Assembly (NCBI RefSeq): GCF_029961185.1
Contig: NZ_JASBQQ010000007.1
Location: 127,501 to 191,500, forward strand
Source of the DNA: Albidovulum aestuarii
GTDB lineage: Bacteria > Pseudomonadota > Alphaproteobacteria > Rhodobacterales > Rhodobacteraceae
DNA length: 64,000 nt
Reading direction: 5' to 3'
Part shown: positions 9,986 to 18,815 of the stretch, piece after piece
How the letters are laid out: every line of letters begins with the position of its first letter
How positions within the stretch are numbered: position 1 is the stretch's first letter
Program-made: the position numbers and the translations under genes
The notes under the pieces: model-generated
What the model saw: the letters and a program-made list of their open reading frames with translations, nothing else
Told to the model about the DNA's origin: nothing
The model's database searches: none

Positions 9986-12142
9986 TCAGAGCCCTTCGAT
10001 CTTCCAGAAGAAGGTCTCGCCCGAACTGTCATCAACGCCGTCATTGTCGGTGACAACCCAGGCATCGCCCGCAGCATCAAAGGTCAGGCCTTCGATCTTG
10101 TCGGTGACGTAGCCGCCCTGTGCAGTAAGAACGGGGATGAAATCATGGACGACTTCCTTGTTCACAACGGGGAGTTCAGCTCCGAGTGGGGCCGGTTCGA
10201 GGTCTGACAGCGGGATCCGTGCGATCTTTTTGATCGCTGTCGCCGCGCCGATCTGATTATCGCGTTCGATGACGTAAACAGAGTCGCCCTTGATCGCGAT
10301 TTCCGAGAGGCCGATCCAGCCGGTTTCCACGGTGTCGAGCGGGTAGTGGACGGCACCCCATTCCTTGCTCTCGATATCGTAGGAAACGAGCTTGACCATG
10401 CCTTTGGGGTCGTCGCCCCACTCGCGCTGTACTGCCATCCACAGGCGGTTGCCGATCTTGGCGATGCCTTCGAAGCCAAAACGCTGTTCCTGGGCAAGCA
10501 GTTCCGCAGGCGGAGCGATCTCTTCCTCGATCTCGCCCTCGCCGTTCACATGGTAGATTGCATGGGGGACAAGCCGGTCGGTGCGACCTTCTGAAGCCAG
10601 CCAGAAGCCGCCGTCACCATCGGCAGCGATGCCTTCCAGATCGAGTTTCTGCGCAGGCTGACCGGCACGGGTGACCGGGATTGCGCGGGTGATGCGGGCC
10701 GGGGTCTGGGTCGGGTCGACCTCGAAGATCGTCGGCTGGTAACCATAGAAGCCGTCGTTGACAGCGTAGAGCTTGCCATCTGCTTCCGTCAGGCCGGACA
10801 GCGCGCCCCAGCCGATCAGGCCATCCGACCCGGCCGATGTCAGCTGCGGATAGGCGGCAGGTGCGTCCTGATATTCGTAGATCATGACGTGGGCGCGGGC
10901 GCCGCCGTCCTCGATCAGGTCGGCCTCGTTCGCCGTAACAAGCAGGTTGCGGGCCGGGATCGCCACCACGCCTTCCGGTGCGATGCCCGAGGGCAGAAGT
11001 TGCTTCAGTTTCGGCGATGCCGGATTGGAGACATCATAGACCGCTGCGACCGAGCCACGTTCGGAAAGGATGAAGGCATAGGTCATGTCGCCGAAACGGG
11101 CGACCTCCATCCCTTCCGGTTCTGCGCCCTTGGCGTCAGAGCGCTTGTCGGGATAGTGGCCGATCTGGACGATTTCGTATTCCAGCGACGTCCCGCTTTC
11201 GTAGACGACCGTGCCGTCCTTGGCGAAGACCGTGAAACCGCGCGAGCCGCCGTCCATGTCGCCTTCATTGGCAGTGATGAAGTGATCGGCGTCGATCCAG
11301 CCGAGCCCGTCGGGTTCACGCAACCGGCCCTGCTGGGTTTCGGTGAAGATCAGCGCGCCGCGTTCGTCGGTGGCGTCGATTCCGGTCAGGTCGACGGCTC
11401 CGGCGGAGAAATGCGTGGACACGGTGCCGTCGGCGCCGACAACCACGATGTGGTTGTTCTCCTGAAGCGTCACGGCGATTTCGCCCGCAGCGTTCACATC
11501 GACGAATTCCGGTTCCGGGTCTTCCGGCGCAATTTCCGCAAGGCCGGTCATCGCGATCTTTTGCATCGCGCCGCAATCCGGCATACCGTCCACGAGTGGC
11601 ATCTTCACCAGCCAGCCTTCTGGGGCCTGACCAACGCGTCCGTCACCTGCATCCTCGTCACGCTCATTCTCGATGGCAATGGCAAGGAACGAGCCGTCCG
11701 GCGCGGCGGCGGTGGAATCCGGTTGGCCGCCGAAGTCGCATTCGCCCTTGATCATGCCTGATGCAAGATCAACCGCCGCAAGCTTACCGGAGGGTGCTGT
11801 GTAGCTTTCCGATGTGTTTACCGCGACGAGCGCGTTCGAACCAACGACCGATACCGCCGTCGGCTCACCACCCATATCGACATTGCCCAAGGGCTTCGGC
11901 GCACGGGGATCGGAAATGTCGATCCGCCCGATCACACCCAGGGGGCTGTCAGTATAGACGAGCGTCATGCCGTCGCCCGACGCCGCGATGATCTCAGCCG
12001 AGCTCTCGCGGACCAGGTCCTCGCCATCGGCCATGTTGAGGACGGTGGCGAAACTGGCGATGCGGTTGAAGTTCATCTCGGCTGCGGCGGCATGCGCGGA
12101 CAGCGCAAGGGCCGATGTCAGGCACAGGCGGGTCAGGATCAT
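9986..12142 (-). CDS. secreted esterase-like phytase-family protein
   Basis: A 718-residue exported protein. A Sec signal peptide (residues 1-22, ending 'HAAAAE') follows ATG 12142, preceded by 'gggag'. The N-terminal 400 residues form a beta-propeller of the 'choice-of-anchor I' type, with repeats such as 'PEGMEVARFGDMTYAFILSE'. The C-terminal third carries the 'esterase-like activity of phytase' domain ('DLEGIAADGDGGFWLASEGR', 'FEGIAKIGNRLWMAVQRE'). It probably hydrolyses a phosphoester in the periplasm or outside the cell. Lying divergently beside phnC in a phosphorus region supports that, but the substrate is unproven; annotation as a sugar or lactone esterase remains possible. Confidence 0.8.
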   Translation of the reverse strand: MILTRLCLTSALALSAHAAAAEMNFNRIASFATVLNMADGEDLVRESSAEIIAASGDGMTLVYTDSPLGVIGRIDISDPRAPKPLGNVDMGGEPTAVSVVGSNALVAVNTSESYTAPSGKLAAVDLASGMIKGECDFGGQPDSTAAAPDGSFLAIAIENERDEDAGDGRVGQAPEGWLVKMPLVDGMPDCGAMQKIAMTGLAEIAPEDPEPEFVDVNAAGEIAVTLQENNHIVVVGADGTVSTHFSAGAVDLTGIDATDERGALIFTETQQGRLREPDGLGWIDADHFITANEGDMDGGSRGFTVFAKDGTVVYESGTSLEYEIVQIGHYPDKRSDAKGAEPEGMEVARFGDMTYAFILSERGSVAAVYDVSNPASPKLKQLLPSGIAPEGVVAIPARNLLVTANEADLIEDGGARAHVMIYEYQDAPAAYPQLTSAGSDGLIGWGALSGLTEADGKLYAVNDGFYGYQPTIFEVDPTQTPARITRAIPVTRAGQPAQKLDLEGIAADGDGGFWLASEGRTDRLVPHAIYHVNGEGEIEEEIAPPAELLAQEQRFGFEGIAKIGNRLWMAVQREWGDDPKGMVKLVSYDIESKEWGAVHYPLDTVETGWIGLSEIAIKGDSVYVIERDNQIGAATAIKKIARIPLSDLEPAPLGAELPVVNKEVVHDFIPVLTAQGGYVTDKIEGLTFDAAGDAWVVTDNDGVDDSSGETFFWKIEGL

Positions 12143-12193
12143 CTCTGGGTCTCCCGGGGTGGGTTGAAATCGTCCTTCCCGTGAGCGTCGTTT

Positions 12194-12211
12194 GTCGCAG
12201 CCGAATGACAC
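12194..12211 (-). promoter_or_regulatory. candidate Pho box for the phytase-like gene
   Basis: Read on the minus strand, 'gtgtcat-tcgg-ctgcgac' has the 11-base repeat spacing of a PhoB box (CTGTCATnnnnCTGTCAT): six of seven bases match in the first half and four of seven in the second. It lies 52-70 bases before the start codon. Weak by itself; gene content is the main support. Confidence 0.3.
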
Positions 12212-12262
12212 CGTTACGAACAATATGTGACAATCGTTACCCCGCAGCGCCCGCGCCCGCGA

Positions 12263-12280
12263 CTGTCATCCGGGGGTTAC
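12263..12280 (+). promoter_or_regulatory. candidate Pho box for phnC
   Basis: The first half-site 'ctgtcat' is a perfect match; the second at 11-base spacing ('gggttac') matches only three of seven. It lies about 85 bases before phnC in the divergent promoter region 12143-12364. Confidence 0.35.
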
Positions 12281-12340
12281 GGGGCCGATACACAAACTTC
12301 ACAGTTCCTAAGGCTGACCGTCACAAAGCGGGTCTAAACG

Positions 12341-12361
12341 GCCCCCAATGGAACTGGGGGC
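12341..12361 (+). promoter_or_regulatory. hairpin covering the phnC ribosome binding site
   Basis: Arms 'gccccca' (12341-12347) and 'tgggggc' (12355-12361) pair perfectly. The second arm contains the only G-rich Shine-Dalgarno candidate, three bases before ATG 12365, so folding would hide it. It may temper phnC translation. Confidence 0.5.
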
Positions 12362-12364
12362 TGC

Positions 12365-13186
12365 ATGAAAATCGACATCGTCAATGTCAGCAAGATCTAC
12401 GGCACCAAGGCCGCGGTCGACAATGTGAGCCTGTCGCTGGGCGGTTCAGGCTTTGTTGGCATTATCGGACGCTCGGGCGCTGGCAAATCCACGCTGCTGC
12501 GGATGCTCAACCGTTTGTCGGATGCGACCAAAGGTCAGATTCTTGTCGATGGCACCGATATTCTGGCGCTCAAAGGCGTAGAGAAACGTGCCTGGCAAAG
12601 CCGCTGCGCGATGGTCTTCCAGCAGTTCAATCTGGTACCGCGCATGGATGTCGCATCAAACGTGCTGCATGGGTTGCTGGGGCGCCGCTCGACGTTGACC
12701 ACGCTCTTCAACCTCTGGTCCGAGGCCGATATCCGACAGGCGCTCGACATACTCGACCGGCTTGGCGTTGCCGAACAGGCGGCGAAACGGGCTGAAGCCC
12801 TGTCCGGCGGCCAGCAGCAGCGCGTTGCTATCGCGCGCGCGCTGATGCAGGACCCGGCGATCATTCTTGCCGATGAGCCCATCGCCTCGCTCGACCCGAT
12901 GAACGCTCAGGTCGTCATGGATACTCTGAAACGCATCCAGACCGAGGATGGTCGGATGGTGATCGCGAACCTCCATACGCTCGACACCGCGCGGCGCTAT
13001 TGCGACCGGGTGATCGGGATGCGCGATGGGCGGGTCGTCTTTGACGGCACGCCTGAAAAACTGACCACCGGCGTCGCACGCGACATCTACGGCGCGGATG
13101 GCACGTTTTCCGAGGCCGCGACATCGACAGCCATCGAAACGCTTCAACCCGACACGGATTACGCCGTCGCCATGCTCGGCGACTGA
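12365..13186 (+). CDS. phnC: phosphonate ABC transporter ATP-binding protein PhnC
   Basis: A 273-residue cytoplasmic ATPase that powers phosphonate import through PhnE with PhnD. Walker A 'GRSGAGKST' is at 35-43, the signature '[15 protein letters not shown]' near residue 141, and Walker B '[14 protein letters not shown]' follows. The insertion '[15 protein letters not shown]' is typical of PhnC. ATG 12365 is the only in-frame start near the ribosome site. It is the first gene of phnCDE1E2 plus the hexapeptide transferase. Confidence 0.95.
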   Translation: MKIDIVNVSKIYGTKAAVDNVSLSLGGSGFVGIIGRSGAGKSTLLRMLNRLSDATKGQILVDGTDILALKGVEKRAWQSRCAMVFQQFNLVPRMDVASNVLHGLLGRRSTLTTLFNLWSEADIRQALDILDRLGVAEQAAKRAEALSGGQQQRVAIARALMQDPAIILADEPIASLDPMNAQVVMDTLKRIQTEDGRMVIANLHTLDTARRYCDRVIGMRDGRVVFDGTPEKLTTGVARDIYGADGTFSEAATSTAIETLQPDTDYAVAMLGD

Positions 13187-13237
13187 GTAGAACCGGGCCT
13201 ATGCCATTCGGGCAGGCCCATCATAAGGAAGACTGCC

Positions 13238-14149
13238 ATGAAAAATCTGCTTGCCATCCTGGCCGCCACAACCGCGCTTTCCGGCGCTGTTAACGCTCAG
13301 GACATCACCGGCTTCAACATCGGCATCCTTGGCGGCGAAAACGCGCAGGACCGCCTGAATTCGAACGAATGCCTTCGCAAGTACACCGAGGAAGAGCTTG
13401 GCGTGCCGGTCAAGCTGTTTGCCCCGGCCGACTACGACGGCGTGATCCAGGGCCTTCTCGGCGGCACGATCGACATGGCCTGGCTCGGCGCGTCGGGTTA
13501 TGCCAAGACCTATCTGACCGACCCCGAAGCGGTTGAGCCGGTTCTGGTCAAGGCCAATCTCGACGGCTCCTACACCTACTATTCCATCGGCTTCGCACGC
13601 AAGGACAGCGGCATCGCCAAACTGGAAGACGTGAAGGGCAAGTCCTTCGGCTTCGGCGATCCGAACTCGACCTCTGGTTACCTGATTCCGTCCGTTGAAA
13701 TCCCGATGGCTACGGGTCATTCCATGAATTCCGGCGACTATTTCGGCGAAGTGAAGTTCACCGGCGGGCACGAACAGACCATCGTCGCGGTCAACAACGG
13801 CGATATCGACGCGGGCGTGACCTGGGCCGATGGTCAGGGCAACTGGGAAGACGGCTACAATTCGGGTGCGCTGCGCAAAGCGGTCGATGCCGGTTTGGTC
13901 GACATGAACGACATGGTCGAGATCTGGCGCTCGAGGCCGATCCCGGAAGGCCCCGTGGTCCTGCGCAAGGCACTGCCGACGGATGTAAAGGAAAAGATGA
14001 CCGCGCTGGTAGCGGGTCTGAAAGCGAAGGATGCCGATTGCGCCTATGGCGTGGCCGCAGGCGACACCGCGGGCTTCGTTCCGATCACGCATGACTACTA
14101 CGACACCATCATCGAAGTGCGCCGCCAGAAGATCGAATCCGGGTCGTAA
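13238..14149 (+). CDS. phnD: phosphonate ABC transporter substrate-binding protein PhnD
   Basis: A 303-residue periplasmic protein with a Sec signal peptide (residues 1-20, 'SGAVNAQD'). It has the PhnD pattern: 'FNIGILGGENAQDRL' at the mature N-terminus, the 'GTIDMAWLGASGYAKTYL' segment and 'SFGFGDPNSTSGYLIPS', which line the phosphonate pocket in characterised PhnD proteins. A good 'aaggaag' ribosome site precedes ATG 13238. It binds alkylphosphonates such as 2-aminoethylphosphonate; exact specificity is unknown. Confidence 0.95.
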   Translation: MKNLLAILAATTALSGAVNAQDITGFNIGILGGENAQDRLNSNECLRKYTEEELGVPVKLFAPADYDGVIQGLLGGTIDMAWLGASGYAKTYLTDPEAVEPVLVKANLDGSYTYYSIGFARKDSGIAKLEDVKGKSFGFGDPNSTSGYLIPSVEIPMATGHSMNSGDYFGEVKFTGGHEQTIVAVNNGDIDAGVTWADGQGNWEDGYNSGALRKAVDAGLVDMNDMVEIWRSRPIPEGPVVLRKALPTDVKEKMTALVAGLKAKDADCAYGVAAGDTAGFVPITHDYYDTIIEVRRQKIESGS

Positions 14150-14158
14150 GCGACCCTT

Positions 14159-14184
14159 CGGCCGGGACTTTCGGGTCCCGGCCG
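14159..14184 (+). terminator. hairpin between phnD and phnE
   Basis: Perfect 10-pair GC-rich stem (14159-14168 with 14175-14184), six-base loop, no T run. It probably stabilises the phnD message or partly attenuates transcription, keeping the binding protein in excess over the permeases. Confidence 0.6.
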
Positions 14185-14203
14185 TTCCAAATCCGGAATT
14201 CCC

Positions 14204-15058
14204 ATGAGCCTTGCCCCCCATCCCGATCCCGCGGACTATCTCGCCATGGTTCGCCGAAAGCGCCTTTACGGGGGCGTTCTGCTCGTCCTGTTTGTCGTCC
14301 TTATGGTCAGCGGATTTCGCGTCGCCGATGCCCGCAATGCGGGCGGTTTTTTTGACGGATTGCACCGCGTTCTCGATTTCCCGGCCGAAATCTTCACTGA
14401 AGCCTTCGCGAACTGGCAGAACCTGCCCGGTCTGTTCGTTCAGTTCATCCCTTCGCTGATCGAAACCCTGAACATCGCTGCGGTCTCGACTATGTTTGGC
14501 GCTCTTCTGGCGATGGTTCTGGCGTTTCTGTCCACGCGGGGTCTCGCGCTTTGGCCGCGCATGACGCCGGTGTTCCGGCGGATGATGGATATCATGCGCG
14601 CGGTGCCAGAGATCGTCATCGCGCTGGTCCTGATCTTCCTTCTTGGCGGCGGGCCTGTCCCGGCGATGATCGCCATTGCCTTCCACACAACCGGCGCTCT
14701 GGGTAAACTTTTCTCCGAAGCAGCCGAAAACGCTGATCTGAAGCCGGTTGAGGGGTTGGCTTCCACCGGTGCAGGTTGGATTCAGCGTATGTGGCTTGGT
14801 ATTCTGCCGCAGGTTGCACCGAACTGGTCGAGCTATGCGCTCCTGCGCTTCGAGATCAACATCCGAGCCTCCGCCATTCTTGGTTTCGTCGGTTCGGGCG
14901 GGATCGGGTATGACCTGAAGACCGCTTTGCAATGGGGTCAGGGCAAATACGATCAGGTCGTCGCGATCTTCGCGCTTCTGCTTCTGACAATCATCGTCGT
15001 CGACCACTTCTCGGACCGCGCCCGCGCGCGGCTTGTCAAAGGGGGGCTGGAGGCATGA
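14204..15058 (+). CDS. phnE1: phosphonate ABC transporter permease PhnE (first copy)
   Basis: A 284-residue inner-membrane permease with about six transmembrane segments. The coupling motif 'EAAENADLKPVEGLASTGAG' contacts PhnC, and 'SAILGFVGSGGIGYDL' near the C-terminus is conserved in PhnE. The paired gene phnE2 follows with a four-base ATGA overlap, so the two subunits should form a heterodimeric channel. Confidence 0.94.
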   Translation: MSLAPHPDPADYLAMVRRKRLYGGVLLVLFVVLMVSGFRVADARNAGGFFDGLHRVLDFPAEIFTEAFANWQNLPGLFVQFIPSLIETLNIAAVSTMFGALLAMVLAFLSTRGLALWPRMTPVFRRMMDIMRAVPEIVIALVLIFLLGGGPVPAMIAIAFHTTGALGKLFSEAAENADLKPVEGLASTGAGWIQRMWLGILPQVAPNWSSYALLRFEINIRASAILGFVGSGGIGYDLKTALQWGQGKYDQVVAIFALLLLTIIVVDHFSDRARARLVKGGLEA

Positions 15059-16386
15059 GCCTTGCCGCGACCAATATCGACGCCGTGCGCACCGGGGTTG
15101 TGCAGCGTTTCCGGGTACGCAAGCGGCTGTCGCTGGCGGTGCCCGGGCTGATATTGCTTTATCTTGCCTATATCTTCTTCGCCTTCGACATCCCCGGTGT
15201 CGCCTCTCGCGCCAAACCGGAGAACGCGGCGATCCTTCTGGGCGATTTCTGGTCTTACAAGACTCACGTTACGCGCGACAACCGGTCCGGCGTGGTCACG
15301 ACGGCCATCGAAGGTGAGCGCAAGGGCGAGTATCCGGCGGGCGCCGGGCCGGATTGGCTGACCCTAGGCGACGTGACCCGCATCGACCTGCCAGGCGGGG
15401 CCGAAGTGCGCTACATGGCCGATGGCGGGGCCGAACTTGCGATCCCCGATTTCGGTGAAATGTCCGTCGCGCTTGACGGCCGCAAGATTGCCGTGACTCT
15501 GCCAGATGACACGGATCAGCCCAACTGGATGAGCCTGTCGAAGAACCGCATCAGCCTCAACCGTGGTGACTGGCGTTTTGCCATGACGCCCGCCAAGACC
15601 GAAACCTTCCGCTATCAGGCGGGGTGGGAGCTTTTTTTCTTCACCCTCGACAGCCCGTTTCACGGCAAGTCGGTGGGCGATTTGATCGCCCTGGTAGCCA
15701 GTGGCGAGCGGGTCGTGCCGGACCGTTCCAACCTGTCCGCCATGGCCCACGACATCTGGACCAACAAGATGTGGCGGCATTCGGATGTCTTCTGGGCGAT
15801 GGGCGAGACCGTGCTGATGGCATTCCTCGGCACGATGGGTGCGGGCCTGATCGCGCTGCCGCTTGCCTTTTTCGCCGCATCGAACTTTACCCCTGCGCGC
15901 TGGCTGAGGCTGGGCCTGCGCCGGGTCTTCGACCTTTTCCGGGGCATCGACGGGCTGATCTGGACGGTGATCCTGTCGCGCGCCTTCGGGCCCGGGCCGA
16001 TGACGGGTGCTCTGGCGATCCTGATGACCGATACCGGGACGTTCGGAAAGACCTTCTCGGAAGCCCTGGAGAATATCGACGGCAAGCAGGTGGAAGGCGT
16101 GCAATCGACAGGCGCGAATGCGCCGCAGCGGATGCGCTTTGGCGTCATTCCCCAGATCGCGCCGGTGATCCTGTCGCAGCTGCTCTACTACCTCGAATCC
16201 AACACCCGCTCGGCCACGGTAATCGGTGCGCTGGTGGGTGGCGGCATCGGTCTCTTGCTGACGCAGGCGATCATCACGCAGAAGGACTGGGAAGAGGTCT
16301 GCTATTACATGGTGTTGATCGTCCTCACGGTTATGCTGCTCGACAGCCTCTCCGGTTGGGTCCGGCGACGGATCATCAAGGGCTGA
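15055..16386 (+). CDS. phnE2: phosphonate ABC transporter permease PhnE (second, long copy)
   Basis: A 443-residue permease. The C-terminal 220 residues are a normal PhnE core with 'EALENIDGKQVEGVQSTGAN' and 'SATVIGALVGGGIGLLL'. An N-terminal transmembrane segment (residues 28-48) is followed by about 180 mostly soluble residues before the second segment, a periplasmic insertion found in long PhnE proteins of alphaproteobacteria. Start ATG 15055 overlaps the phnE1 stop; the upstream open frame is antisense-like and rejected. Confidence 0.92.
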   Translation: MSLAATNIDAVRTGVVQRFRVRKRLSLAVPGLILLYLAYIFFAFDIPGVASRAKPENAAILLGDFWSYKTHVTRDNRSGVVTTAIEGERKGEYPAGAGPDWLTLGDVTRIDLPGGAEVRYMADGGAELAIPDFGEMSVALDGRKIAVTLPDDTDQPNWMSLSKNRISLNRGDWRFAMTPAKTETFRYQAGWELFFFTLDSPFHGKSVGDLIALVASGERVVPDRSNLSAMAHDIWTNKMWRHSDVFWAMGETVLMAFLGTMGAGLIALPLAFFAASNFTPARWLRLGLRRVFDLFRGIDGLIWTVILSRAFGPGPMTGALAILMTDTGTFGKTFSEALENIDGKQVEGVQSTGANAPQRMRFGVIPQIAPVILSQLLYYLESNTRSATVIGALVGGGIGLLLTQAIITQKDWEEVCYYMVLIVLTVMLLDSLSGWVRRRIIKG

Positions 16387-16390
16387 AGGC

Positions 16391-17008
16391 ATGGCGAGGC
16401 TACGGGCGGATGCGCCCCTGATCCATCCCGACTGCACCGTCGTGAATGCGACCTTTGGCGCCTATACCGAGGTCGGGCAGGGGTCGCGCATCCAGAACAC
16501 CAACTTTGGCGACTACGCCTATTGCGACCGCTTTGCCGATATCGCAAATGCCGAGGTCGGCCGCTTTGCCAATATCGCGGCGATGACCCGAATTGGCCCG
16601 TCCGACCATCCCTGGCGGAACGCCGCACAGCATCATTTCCTCTATCGCTCGGCGTCCTATTTCGACGATGTCGAGGATGATGCGGAGTTCTTCGCCCACC
16701 GGGCATCACGGCGGACGGTGCTTGGCGCCGATTGCTGGATCGGCCATGGCGCGATCGTCAAGCCCGAGGTGACGGTCGGCATCGGGGCCGTGGTCGCTGC
16801 CGGGGCGGTTGTGACGAAGGATGTCGCTCCGTTCATGATCGTCGCCGGAATACCCGCCCGGCCTCTGCGCCAACGGTGCCCCGACGGCATCGCCGAGCGC
16901 CTTCTGGCGCTTGCCTGGTGGGATTGGGACCATGCCAGGCTGCGTTCGGCGCTTGACGACTTCCGCCGTCTGCCCGCCGAGGCATTTCTGGACGCATATG
17001 AGTGCTAG
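16391..17008 (+). CDS. hexapeptide-repeat acetyltransferase of phosphonate clusters
   Basis: A 205-residue left-handed beta-helix transferase. Imperfect hexapeptide repeats run through residues 12-65 and 110-150 ('VLGADCWIGHGAIVKPEVTVGIGAVVAAGAVV'-like periodicity). It contains 'GPSDHPWRN' and an acceptor loop with the usual xenobiotic-acetyltransferase histidine. Members recur in C-P lyase operons and may N-acetylate aminoalkylphosphonates, doing the job of PhnO; the role is inference. It starts four bases after phnE2. Its stop shares the palindrome CTAG (17005-17008) with the phnF stop on the other strand. Confidence 0.85.
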   Translation: MARLRADAPLIHPDCTVVNATFGAYTEVGQGSRIQNTNFGDYAYCDRFADIANAEVGRFANIAAMTRIGPSDHPWRNAAQHHFLYRSASYFDDVEDDAEFFAHRASRRTVLGADCWIGHGAIVKPEVTVGIGAVVAAGAVVTKDVAPFMIVAGIPARPLRQRCPDGIAERLLALAWWDWDHARLRSALDDFRRLPAEAFLDAYEC

Positions 17009-17718
17009 TTTTCGTCCGGTGCCACCGTCAGGGCCACCCGGTCCCCTGCGAACCAGCTAATCCCGTATTCTACCGGTTGCCCGTCGCTATCCACATTGAC
17101 CGCTTCGGTCCTGAGGATCGGCGCGCCTTCGGCTACCTTCAGAAGTCCCGCCCTTGGTCCGCGCGCGATCTTCGCGGCAATCCGCGTGGATGCGCGGGTA
17201 TAGTCTGCGACCCCCATTTCGGCCAAGGCGGCGGTGACCGATTTCAACCGGCCAAGCGCCTCGGGCAAGGCCGGAAACCGTTTGGCCGGAAAGACCGAAC
17301 GGAAGAGGCTGAGCGGCAGCGCATCGCCAAGCGAGATGCCTTCGAAGACATGCACCTGGTCGGTTCCCAGAACACCCGCCTCCGTCTTGGTGGCAGGACG
17401 CGTTTCGATCCGGATCACCTCGCGCGAGGGGGTTCGACCGCTTGCACTCACGTTCTGCTGGAACCGCACCCTACGGCCAAGCGCATAGTCCGCAGGCGGC
17501 GCGGCAGCGACAAAGACCCCGGCGCCGCGGCGCGACACAGTCAGCCCCGCCCCGGCGAGGTCCGACAGCGCATGGCGCACCGTATGGCGGTTGACCCCGA
17601 AACGGGCGGAAAGCCCTGCCTCGGTCGGGAGTTTTGCACCCTCCGGATAAAGCCCTGCACCGATCTCGGAGCGGAGTGTTTCGGCGATCATGCGCCAGAC
17701 GGGTGCGGACTTTGTCAT
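17005..17718 (-). CDS. phnF: GntR-family repressor PhnF
   Basis: A 237-residue HutC-subfamily regulator. The winged helix-turn-helix occupies residues 8-70 ('LPTEAGLSARFGVNRHTVRHALSDL') and a UTRA ligand domain follows. ATG 17718 gives the family's usual length; an upstream TTG would add twelve residues with no ribosome site. It lies divergently from phnG with an inverted-repeat operator between them, so it probably represses phnG-N and itself and is released by a phosphonate-pathway metabolite. Confidence 0.9.
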   Translation of the reverse strand: MTKSAPVWRMIAETLRSEIGAGLYPEGAKLPTEAGLSARFGVNRHTVRHALSDLAGAGLTVSRRGAGVFVAAAPPADYALGRRVRFQQNVSASGRTPSREVIRIETRPATKTEAGVLGTDQVHVFEGISLGDALPLSLFRSVFPAKRFPALPEALGRLKSVTAALAEMGVADYTRASTRIAAKIARGPRAGLLKVAEGAPILRTEAVNVDSDGQPVEYGISWFAGDRVALTVAPDEN

Positions 17719-17758
17719 AGAAACTTCATTTGTCTTCGCGACCGGGATCGGCAATTAT

Positions 17759-17786
17759 TTGTCTAGTTGTATAGAAAACTAGACAA
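17759..17786. promoter_or_regulatory. PhnF operator
   Basis: Perfect 10-base arms 'ttgtctagtt' (17759-17768) and 'aactagacaa' (17777-17786) around an eight-base centre, ending nine bases before the phnG start. The arms contain the GTMTAKAC-like half-sites typical of HutC-type GntR proteins. The position would block the phnG promoter and could also touch phnF. Confidence 0.75.
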
Positions 17787-17795
17787 GTTCGCAAG

Positions 17796-18242
17796 ATGTC
17801 GACACAGATGACCAAGACGAATGACAGACAGGCGCGCATGGGCCTTCTGGCCCGCGCCGAACCGGCCCGGCTGGCTGCCCTGATGCCCGACCTGCCGCCC
17901 CATGACTGGCTGCGCGCGCCCGAAACCGGCGCGGTGATGGTGCAGGGGCGGGTTGGTGCCACCGGCGGGGCCTTCAACCTCGGAGAGATGTCGGTCACGC
18001 GCTGCGCGCTCCGGCTCAAATCCGGCGCGGTGGGTCATGCCTATGTGCAGGGCCGGGACCGCGATCATGCGGCGCGCGCGGCGGCCATCGACGCGCTGAT
18101 GCAGGGGCCTTCGGCCGAGCGGATCGAGGCCGATATTCTTTCACCCCTTCGGCGGGATGAAGCGGGCCACCGCCGTGTCCGGGCCGAGAAAGCCGCCGCA
18201 ACCAAGGTCGAGTTTTTCACCATGGTCAGAGGGGAGGATTGA
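17796..18242 (+). CDS. phnG: C-P lyase core subunit PhnG
   Basis: A 148-residue subunit of the PhnGHIJ core complex, which attaches the phosphonate to ribose 1-position of ATP and then cleaves the C-P bond. The family block 'NLGEMSVTRCALRL' and 'GHAYVQGRDRDHA' are present, and the C-terminal 'KVEFFTMVRGED' is intact. It is the first gene after the PhnF operator. Confidence 0.95.
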   Translation: MSTQMTKTNDRQARMGLLARAEPARLAALMPDLPPHDWLRAPETGAVMVQGRVGATGGAFNLGEMSVTRCALRLKSGAVGHAYVQGRDRDHAARAAAIDALMQGPSAERIEADILSPLRRDEAGHRRVRAEKAAATKVEFFTMVRGED

Positions 18243-18244
18243 CG

Positions 18245-18814
18245 ATGCCGGAGGATTTCCTGATGGGCGCATTCGCGCAGCCTGCTGAAGAGGCCGCCTT
18301 TGCGTTCCGTGCCTGTCTTGAGGCAATGGCGCGACCCGGCCGGGTCCAGACTATCAGCGGGGCCATCCCACCCGCCCCATTGTCAGTAGCATCGGGCACG
18401 CTCCTCCTGACGCTGGCCAATGCATCGACGCCGATCTACCTCGCGCCGTCGCACGATACGGCCGCCATTCGTGACTGGATCGCCTTCCATTGCGGCGCGC
18501 CCATCGTGCCCGCCGAGCGGGCAACCTTCGCGCTGGGAACCTGGGAGGCACTGCACCCGGTCTCGCGGTTCGACATCGGCACTTCGGACTACCCCGACCG
18601 TTCCGCCACGCTGATCGTCGAGATGGATGCGCTGTCGGAGCCCAATGCCCGGCTGACCGGCCCCGGCATTGAGACCTTGCATGAGGCGCGATTGCCCGAA
18701 ATCGCTGCATTCCGTGAAAATCGCGCGCGCTTCCCGCTGGGCTTCGACTGTATTTTCACCAGCGATACCAGCGTATCGGCCCTGCCGCGGTCGACCTATG
18801 TGACGGCGCTATAG
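18245..18814 (+). CDS. phnH: C-P lyase core subunit PhnH
   Basis: A 189-residue subunit of the cytoplasmic C-P lyase complex. It has the N-terminal 'AQPAEEAAFAFRACLEAMARPG' and central 'GAPIVPAERATFALG' typical of PhnH, and ends 'FPLGFDCIFTSDTSVSALPRST'. Start ATG 18245 follows 'ggggagg', two bases after the phnG stop. Confidence 0.95.
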   Translation: MPEDFLMGAFAQPAEEAAFAFRACLEAMARPGRVQTISGAIPPAPLSVASGTLLLTLANASTPIYLAPSHDTAAIRDWIAFHCGAPIVPAERATFALGTWEALHPVSRFDIGTSDYPDRSATLIVEMDALSEPNARLTGPGIETLHEARLPEIAAFRENRARFPLGFDCIFTSDTSVSALPRSTYVTAL

Positions 18815-18815
18815 G

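Noticed and set aside
13199-15007. 602-codon frame antisense to phnD and phnE
   Set aside because: Long frames opposite GC-rich genes are common; phnD and phnE are unmistakable on the other strand.
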